NCBI RefSeq assembly: GCF_900100085.1
Contig: NZ_FNEJ01000009.1
Location: forward strand, 62,001 to 126,000
From: Salipiger marinus
GTDB lineage: Bacteria > Pseudomonadota > Alphaproteobacteria > Rhodobacterales > Rhodobacteraceae
Direction: 5' to 3'
DNA: 64,000 bases
The notes under the pieces are model-generated. The model was not told the origin of the DNA and ran no database searches. It worked only from the letters and a program-made list of their open reading frames with translations. Numbering within the stretch: the stretch's first letter is position 1; the number at the start of each line of letters is the position of its first letter. Position numbers and translations under genes: made by a program. Shown here piece after piece: positions 58,267 to 64,000 of the stretch.

Positions 58267-59265
58267 ATGCATCCGGCAGTTCAGGCCGTTCTGACCATCG
58301 TCATCGGGCTCGGAGCCTGCATCGGCTATTTCTGGGCCTCGAACCAGCTGCTGGACCGGGTGATCTTTCCGGCGCGCGGCGCCAATATCGCGCGCAACAT
58401 CCGCCGCGCCAGCATGATCCGGCCCTGGCTGTTCCTGTTCCCGGCGATGTTCGCGCTGGGCCTTTATCTGGCTTGGCCGGTGCTGGCGACGCTGTGGCTG
58501 TCGCTGACCGACCGCGATCAGGGCGGCGCCTTCGTGGGTCTGGCGAATTACGCGCAGATGTCGCAGGATCCGAAATTCTGGGAGGCGATCCGCAACAACC
58601 TGCTGTGGCTGGTGGTGGTGCCTGCCGCCTCCACCGCCTTCGGCCTGCTGGCCGCCCAGCTGACCGACCGCATCGGCTGGGGCAATATCGCCAAATCGCT
58701 GATCTTCATGCCCATGGCGATCTCCTTTGTCGGCGCCTCGGTGATCTGGAAGCTGGTCTATGATTTCCGTCCCGTCGGGCAGGAGCAGATCGGCATCCTG
58801 AACGCGATCTGGACCGGGCTGGGGGGCGAGCCGCAGACATGGCTGACCATGGCGCCGTGGAACAGTTTCTTCCTGATGGCGGTGCTGATCTGGATCCAGA
58901 CCGGCTTTGCCATGGTGATCCTGTCCGCCGCCTTGCGCGGCATCCCCGAAGAGACGGTGGAGGCGGCGATTGTCGATGGCGCAAGCCCGCTGCAGATCTT
59001 CTTCCGCATCAAGGTGCCGCAGATCCGGTCGACCATCGTGGTGGTCTGGACCACGATCACGCTGGTGGTGCTGAAGATCTTCGACATCGTGCTGGCCATG
59101 ACCAATGGCCAGTGGGAGACGCAGGTGCTGGCCAATTACATGTATGACAAGATGTTCCGCGCCTTCGACTGGGGGGTGGGCTCGGCTGCGGCCATGGTGA
59201 TCATGCTGCTGGTGCTGCCCATCCTTGTCTGGAACGTCGTGAACGTGCGTCGCGAAACGCGCTGA
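58267..59265 (+). CDS. aglF: alpha-glucoside ABC transporter permease
   Basis: This 332-residue MalF-type inner-membrane permease carries the EAA loop AAIVDGASPLQIFFRIKVPQ, which docks with the ATPase AglK, and several transmembrane helices (PWLFLFPAMFALGLYLAWPV onward). It pairs with AglG to form the sugar channel. The gene lies 54 bp after aglE and 12 bp before aglG. Confidence 0.93.
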   Translation: MHPAVQAVLTIVIGLGACIGYFWASNQLLDRVIFPARGANIARNIRRASMIRPWLFLFPAMFALGLYLAWPVLATLWLSLTDRDQGGAFVGLANYAQMSQDPKFWEAIRNNLLWLVVVPAASTAFGLLAAQLTDRIGWGNIAKSLIFMPMAISFVGASVIWKLVYDFRPVGQEQIGILNAIWTGLGGEPQTWLTMAPWNSFFLMAVLIWIQTGFAMVILSAALRGIPEETVEAAIVDGASPLQIFFRIKVPQIRSTIVVVWTTITLVVLKIFDIVLAMTNGQWETQVLANYMYDKMFRAFDWGVGSAAAMVIMLLVLPILVWNVVNVRRETR

Positions 59266-59277
59266 GGGGGCAGGGAC

Positions 59278-60417
59278 ATGGACAATATCGCCGGACGCAA
59301 ACCCGCGCTGACATGGGTGGTGCATCTGTCGGTCGTGGTGCTGGTGGCGCTGTGGCTGCTGCCGACGCTGGGGCTGCTGGTGTCGTCCTTCCGCACGGCG
59401 GACCAGATCAGCAATTCCGGCTGGTGGTCGGCCTTTTCCGCGCAGGAACGGCAGGCCCCCGCCATCCGGCTGGAGGGGGAGGAACAGCAGCAGGGCGCAA
59501 CCTATGTCATCGAAGGCACGCTGTTTCCCGCCACCGACACCACGCTGACCGCATGGGGCACCTCGTCGCGCGCGCCGCAGGCCTACGAGCCCGGACAGAG
59601 CGTGGATCTGGACGATGGCTGGCAGCTGGTCGTCGATGACCGCGGCCTGTTCCGGCTGAGCGCGCCGCAAAGCTTCGAGGGGGAGCGGCTGCCGCGGGTC
59701 TTCACCACCGCCACCACGCCGCCGGAATTCACGCTGCAGAACTATGGCAACGTGCTGTCGGGCAGCACCTCGGGCGCGGGGGTGGGGCAGGCCTTTCTCA
59801 ACACGCTGACCGTGTCGATCCCAGCCACGGTCATTCCCATCCTTGTCGCCGCCTTTGCCGCCTATGCGCTGGCATGGATGGAATTTCCGGGGCGGGCGCT
59901 GCTGGTGGCGGCGGTGGTCGGGCTGCTGGTGGTGCCGCTGCAGCTGGCGCTGATCCCGCTTCTGCAGCTGCACAACGACATCGGCATCGGCAAGGGCTAT
60001 CTGGGGGTCTGGCTGGCCCATACCGGCTTTGGCCTGCCGCTGGCCATCTATCTGCTGCGCAATTACATGGTGGGTCTGCCCAAGGACATCATCGAAAACG
60101 CGCGGGTGGACGGGGCCACCGATTTTCAGGTCTTCGTGAAGATCGTGCTGCCGCTGTCCTTTCCCGCTCTGGCCAGCTTTGCGATCTTTCAGTTCCTCTG
60201 GACGTGGAACGATCTTCTTGTCGCCCTAGTCTTTCTGGGCACCGACGATGACCGTCTGGTGCTGACCGCGCGGCTGGTGAACCTGATGGGCTCGCGGGGC
60301 GGACAGTGGGAAATTCTGGCCACCTCGGCTTTCGTGTCGATTGCCGTGCCGCTGATGGTGTTCTTCGCCATGCAAAAATATCTCGTCAGGGGCCTGCTCG
60401 CGGGCTCTGTCAAATGA
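59278..60417 (+). CDS. aglG: alpha-glucoside ABC transporter permease
   Basis: This 379-residue MalG-type permease has the EAA-type loop ARVDGATDFQVFVKIVLPLS near residue 280. Between the first and second helix it has a large periplasmic insertion of about 110 residues (about 45-155, APAIRLEGEEQQQGATY onward). This is longer than in MalG and typical of AglG. It forms the channel with AglF. Confidence 0.93.
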   Translation: MDNIAGRKPALTWVVHLSVVVLVALWLLPTLGLLVSSFRTADQISNSGWWSAFSAQERQAPAIRLEGEEQQQGATYVIEGTLFPATDTTLTAWGTSSRAPQAYEPGQSVDLDDGWQLVVDDRGLFRLSAPQSFEGERLPRVFTTATTPPEFTLQNYGNVLSGSTSGAGVGQAFLNTLTVSIPATVIPILVAAFAAYALAWMEFPGRALLVAAVVGLLVVPLQLALIPLLQLHNDIGIGKGYLGVWLAHTGFGLPLAIYLLRNYMVGLPKDIIENARVDGATDFQVFVKIVLPLSFPALASFAIFQFLWTWNDLLVALVFLGTDDDRLVLTARLVNLMGSRGGQWEILATSAFVSIAVPLMVFFAMQKYLVRGLLAGSVK

Positions 60418-60436
60418 CCTCAAGGATCGATCTTAC

Positions 60437-62077
60437 ATGACCGAAAAAAGAAAACTCCCCGTGCCTGCCGACAGCGACTGGTGGCGGGGCGCGGTGATCT
60501 ATCAGATTTACCCCCGCAGCTTTCAGGACACCAATGGCGATGGCATCGGCGATCTGCTGGGCATCGCCCGCAGGCTGCCGCATGTGGCCTCGCTGGGGGT
60601 GGACGCGGTGTGGATCTCGCCGTTCTTCCGGTCGCCGATGAAGGATTTCGGCTATGACGTCAGCGATTACTGCGACGTCGACCCGATGTTCGGCAGCCTT
60701 GCCGATTTCGACACGCTGGTGGAAACCGCGCATCTGCTGGGGCTGAAGGTCATGATCGACCTCGTGCTGTCGCACACGTCGGACCAGCATCCGTGGTTTC
60801 AGGAAAGCCGCTCGTCGCGCGACAATGACCGCGCCAACTGGTTCGTCTGGTCCGATGCCAAGCCCGATGGCACGCCGCCCAACAACTGGCTGTCGATCTT
60901 CGGCGGCTCTGCATGGCAGTGGGACACCACGCGCTGCCAGTATTACCTGCACAACTTCCTGACCTCGCAGCCGGATCTGAACTTCCACGAACCGCAGGTG
61001 CAGGAGGCTCTTCTGGACATCGCGCAGTTCTGGCTGGACCGGGGCGTCGATGGCTTCCGGCTGGATACCGTCAACTTCTACACTCACGATTCACAGCTGC
61101 GCGACAATCCCGCGCTGGCCGAAGACATGCGCAACCCGATCACCGCGCCTGCCGTGAATCCCTATACCTGGCAGGAGCATCTTTACGACAAGACCCAGCC
61201 GGAAAACCTGCTGTTCCTTGCCAAGCTGCGCAAGCTGATGGACCGCTACAACGCCGCCGCCGTGGGCGAGATCGGCGAGGATCTGCGCGGCATGGAAGTG
61301 CTTGGCGAATATACCGGCGGCACCGATCATCTGCAGATGTCCTATGCGTTCGAGCTGCTGTCGGCCAAGGCGCCCACCGCCTCCTATGTCAAGGACGTGA
61401 TGGATCAGGTGGCCTCTGTCGCCAGCGATGGCTGGGCCTGCTGGGCGTTTTCGAACCATGACGTGGTGCGCCATGTCTCGCGCTGGGGGATCGGCGATGC
61501 CGCCGCGCGGATGTATACCACGCTGATGATGTGCCTGCGCGGCTCCGCCTGCATCTATCAGGGCGAGGAACTGGCCCTGCCCGAGGCGGAACTGGCCTTC
61601 GAGGATCTGCAGGATCCCTATGGCATCAGCTTCTGGCCCGCCTTCAAGGGCCGCGACGGCTGCCGCACGCCCATGGTCTGGGAACCGGACGAACATCACG
61701 GCGGCTTCACCGAAGGCAAGCCGTGGCTGCCGGTCAGCCATGAACATCTGCGCATGACCGTGTCGGATCAGGAAAAGGATCCGGCGGCGATCCTGCATCA
61801 TTACCGCCGCGCCATCTCTTTCCGTCACAGCCACAAGGCGCTGGGCAAGGGCAGCATGGAGGATCTGTCGACCGATGGCACCGTGCTGAGCTTCCGCCGC
61901 AAGGTCAGTGGCGAAGAGCTGTTCTGCGCCTTCAACATCAGCCCCGATCCCGCGGCGATCGACGCGCCTCCGGGCAAGTGGCAGCAGGTCGGGGTGGAGC
62001 TGGGATCGACCGGCACCGCGCCGGACGGAAAGTTCCATCTCGGGCCGTGGCAGCCCGCGCTGGCAGTCAAGGTCTGA
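60437..62077 (+). CDS. aglA: alpha-glucosidase (GH13, AglA type)
   Basis: This 546-residue cytoplasmic enzyme hydrolyses the imported alpha-glucosides. The GH13 motifs are VMIDLVLSHTSDQHPW, GVDGFRLDTVNFYTHD (nucleophile Asp), VGEIGEDLRGM (acid/base Glu) and AFSNHDVVRH. It lies between the permease and ATPase genes in the standard aglEFGAK order, 19 bp after aglG. Glucose released here would go to Glk. Confidence 0.95.
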   Translation: MTEKRKLPVPADSDWWRGAVIYQIYPRSFQDTNGDGIGDLLGIARRLPHVASLGVDAVWISPFFRSPMKDFGYDVSDYCDVDPMFGSLADFDTLVETAHLLGLKVMIDLVLSHTSDQHPWFQESRSSRDNDRANWFVWSDAKPDGTPPNNWLSIFGGSAWQWDTTRCQYYLHNFLTSQPDLNFHEPQVQEALLDIAQFWLDRGVDGFRLDTVNFYTHDSQLRDNPALAEDMRNPITAPAVNPYTWQEHLYDKTQPENLLFLAKLRKLMDRYNAAAVGEIGEDLRGMEVLGEYTGGTDHLQMSYAFELLSAKAPTASYVKDVMDQVASVASDGWACWAFSNHDVVRHVSRWGIGDAAARMYTTLMMCLRGSACIYQGEELALPEAELAFEDLQDPYGISFWPAFKGRDGCRTPMVWEPDEHHGGFTEGKPWLPVSHEHLRMTVSDQEKDPAAILHHYRRAISFRHSHKALGKGSMEDLSTDGTVLSFRRKVSGEELFCAFNISPDPAAIDAPPGKWQQVGVELGSTGTAPDGKFHLGPWQPALAVKV

Positions 62078-62099
62078 GGCAACAGGGGAGGGGACCGGC

Positions 62100-63188
62100 A
62101 TGGCGACATTGAAGCTGACCGATGTGGGCAAGACCTATGGCGGCACCATCGAGGTGCTGCGCCACATCAATCTCGACATCAAGGCGGGAGAGCTGATCGT
62201 CTTTGTCGGCCCCTCCGGCTGCGGCAAATCCACGCTGCTGCGTATGATCGCGGGGCTGGAACGCATCACGGCGGGCACGCTGGAAATCGGCGGGCAGGTG
62301 GTCAATGACGTGCCGCCCGCGCAGCGCGGCATCGCCATGGTGTTCCAGAGCTATGCGCTCTATCCGCACATGACCGTGCGCGACAACATGGCCTTTGCCC
62401 TGCAGATCGCCAAGAAATCGAAGCCAGAGATCGACACCGCGGTGGAACGCGCGGCGAAGATGCTGCAGCTGACCCCCTATCTGGACCGCCTGCCCAAGGC
62501 GCTGTCCGGCGGGCAGCGGCAGCGGGTGGCGATCGGTCGCGCCATCGTGCGCGACCCGTCGGTGTTCCTGTTCGACGAGCCGCTGTCCAATCTGGATGCC
62601 GCGCTGCGCGTGGCGACCCGGATCGAGATTGCCCAGCTCAAGGAACAGATGCCCGACCGGACGATGATCTACGTCACCCACGATCAGGTGGAGGCGATGA
62701 CGCTCGCCTCCCGCATCGTGGTGCTGGCCAATAGGGGCATCGCGCAGGTGGGATCGCCGCTTGATCTTTACGAACGGCCCAACAGCGAATTTGTGGCGCA
62801 GTTCATCGGATCCCCGGCGATGAACCTTGTGCCGGGCCGGATCACCGCCACCGGCCCCCGCACCACCGTCACGCTGGAAGACGGCGGCAGCGCGCTGTCG
62901 GACGTGCCCAGCACCGAGGCTGACATGGGGCTTTTGGTGAATGTCGGCCTGCGCCCCGAGGATTGCATGATCACTGAAGGGCAGGGGGTGTTCACCGGCA
63001 CCGTCGCCCTGACCGAAGCCTTGGGCGAGGTCACGCTGCTGCATTTCGAACCGCAGGGCGAGGCACCCGCCTTCATCGCCAAGCTGCCCGGCATCCATCG
63101 CAACCTGCGCGGGCGGCAGGTGACACTGGCCTGCGATCCCGACAAGGTGCATCTGTTCCACGACGGCGGCTCGCTGCTGTATCGCTAG
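62100..63188 (+). CDS. aglK: sugar ABC transporter ATPase (MalK/UgpC type)
   Basis: This 362-residue ATPase energises the AglFG permease. It has Walker A GPSGCGKS at 37-44, the signature [14 protein letters not shown] from residue 135, Walker [12 protein letters not shown], and a C-terminal OB-fold regulatory domain (about 240-362, LRPEDCM). The ATG at 62100 follows GGGGAGGGGA; the open frame reaching to 61908 overlaps aglA and is not used. It is the last gene of the agl operon. Confidence 0.94.
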   Translation: MATLKLTDVGKTYGGTIEVLRHINLDIKAGELIVFVGPSGCGKSTLLRMIAGLERITAGTLEIGGQVVNDVPPAQRGIAMVFQSYALYPHMTVRDNMAFALQIAKKSKPEIDTAVERAAKMLQLTPYLDRLPKALSGGQRQRVAIGRAIVRDPSVFLFDEPLSNLDAALRVATRIEIAQLKEQMPDRTMIYVTHDQVEAMTLASRIVVLANRGIAQVGSPLDLYERPNSEFVAQFIGSPAMNLVPGRITATGPRTTVTLEDGGSALSDVPSTEADMGLLVNVGLRPEDCMITEGQGVFTGTVALTEALGEVTLLHFEPQGEAPAFIAKLPGIHRNLRGRQVTLACDPDKVHLFHDGGSLLYR

Positions 63189-63400
63189 GCGGCGGCCCGG
63201 TCCGGGACAGCGAAGCGGCCCCGCCCTCTGGTCATGAGGCGGCGGCGGACCTATGTTATGCTGCCAATGCACAATGGATCGGTCTGCCATGGGCGGTCCG
63301 GGCGGGTGCCCGAAAAAAGTTCCGGCAATGTTCTCACTTTGCCATTGGCGCGCCCGGGTCTTTCGCCTATGTGTTAACCGTTCCGTCCTCCGAGGGTCTC
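63189..63400. other. aglK-uvrA intergenic region
   Basis: These 212 bp hold the SOS box of uvrA (63320-63334). I see no gene or strong terminator in the rest. Confidence 0.5.
63320..63334. promoter_or_regulatory. LexA (SOS) box upstream of uvrA
   Basis: GTTCCGGCAATGTTC matches the alphaproteobacterial LexA site GTTC-N7-GTTC exactly. It lies 67 bp before the uvrA start. Confidence 0.85.
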
Positions 63401-64000
63401 ATGCCAGAGCTCAAGCAGATCGAAGTGCGCGGCGCGCGCGAGCATAATCTCAAGAACATCGACGTGGACATTCCCCGCGACGAGCTTGTGGTGATCACCG
63501 GCCTGTCGGGGTCGGGCAAGTCCAGCCTTGCCTTCGACACGATCTATGCCGAAGGCCAGCGCCGCTATGTGGAAAGCCTGTCCGCCTATGCGCGGCAGTT
63601 TCTCGACATGATGGAAAAGCCGGATGTGGACCACATCGCGGGCCTGTCCCCGGCGATTTCCATCGAACAGAAGACCACGTCGAAGAACCCGCGCTCCACC
63701 GTCGGCACGGTGACCGAAATTTACGACTACCTGCGCCTGCTCTTCGCCCGGGTCGGCACGCCCTACAGCCCCGCCACCGGCCTGCCCATCGAGGCGCAGC
63801 AGGTGCAGGACATGGTGGACCGGGTGATGACCCTGCCCGAAGGCACCCGCGGCTATCTGCTGGCCCCCATCGTGCGCGACCGCAAGGGCGAATACCGCAA
63901 GGAATTTCTGGAGCTGCGCAAGCAGGGCTTCCAGCGGGTCAAGGTGAACGGCGAATTCCACGATCTCGACACGCCGCCGACGCTCGACAAGAAATTCCGC
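63401..64000 (+). CDS. uvrA: excinuclease ABC subunit A (N-terminal part; runs off the window)
   Basis: The first 200 codons of UvrA are present without a stop. UvrA recognises DNA lesions in nucleotide excision repair. [27 protein letters not shown] leads to Walker [10 protein letters not shown], and [21 protein letters not shown] and [31 protein letters not shown] are standard. The segment after this, [15 protein letters not shown], lacks the CxxC pairs of the first zinc module of the E. coli protein; I recall this as usual in alphaproteobacteria. Expression should be damage-inducible through the LexA box. Confidence 0.96.
   Translation, partial: MPELKQIEVRGAREHNLKNIDVDIPRDELVVITGLSGSGKSSLAFDTIYAEGQRRYVESLSAYARQFLDMMEKPDVDHIAGLSPAISIEQKTTSKNPRSTVGTVTEIYDYLRLLFARVGTPYSPATGLPIEAQQVQDMVDRVMTLPEGTRGYLLAPIVRDRKGEYRKEFLELRKQGFQRVKVNGEFHDLDTPPTLDKKFR

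Noticed and set aside
63374-63961. Minus-strand frame opposite uvrA
   Set aside because: The plus strand encodes UvrA with its Walker A motif, so this is a shadow.

Overview
The window looks like chromosomal DNA of a Rhodobacterales (Paracoccaceae-type) alphaproteobacterium. The evidence is high GC, many ATGA-coupled genes, an alphaproteobacterial SOS box (GTTC-N7-GTTC) in front of uvrA, an aglEFGAK alpha-glucoside locus, an lpxD gene (Gram-negative lipid A) and a palindromic intergenic repeat that I associate with this order. I cannot place genus or species.

Layout. (1) 1-4634: a very large RecQ-UvrD fusion helicase whose 5' part lies outside the window and which seems to carry a frameshift near 95. 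(2) 4770-11556, minus strand: a three-subunit molybdenum hydroxylase of the CO-dehydrogenase/xanthine-dehydrogenase family followed by a complete TRAP transporter, with a divergent TetR-type regulator (11700-12335). Together these suggest uptake and hydroxylation of an unidentified organic acid. (3) 12575-20530: a compact 7.9-kb integrative element in the 3' end of a tRNA-Ser(CGA) gene. It is bounded by a 17-bp direct repeat and carries an integrase, an AlpA-type regulator, a Toprim primase-like protein and a DUF3987 protein. It also has a striking array of nine 9-bp iterons, two duplicated small membrane-protein genes and several unknowns, but no capsid genes.

(4) 20787-25284: a DUF2059 protein, rplU-rpmA, a GNAT acetyltransferase, methionine aminopeptidase, and a tryptophanyl-tRNA synthetase preceded by a complete ribosome-mediated attenuator (leader peptide with Trp-Trp, three alternative hairpins). 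(5) 25480-30662: envelope genes, with a DUF882 peptidase divergent from an L,D-transpeptidase, then lpxD, a dedicated acyl carrier protein and a ketoacyl synthase. (6) 30847-38000: central carbon genes gap, tkt and eno, with zapA and a DUF808 membrane protein. gap and eno share a CGCTAACA operator motif. Dispersed palindromic repeats sit between the convergent pairs.

(7) 38147-63188: an MscS channel, then a long minus-strand run aglR-bgl-glk-glgP-glgB-glgC-glgA-glgX-malQ-pgm-EamA, divergent from aglE-F-G-A-K. The two arms form one programme: alpha-glucosides are imported by AglEFGK and split by AglA, glucose is phosphorylated by Glk, and carbon is stored as or recovered from glycogen by the Glg, MalQ and Pgm enzymes, with AglR as the likely local repressor. 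(8) 63401-64000: the start of uvrA, under an SOS box.
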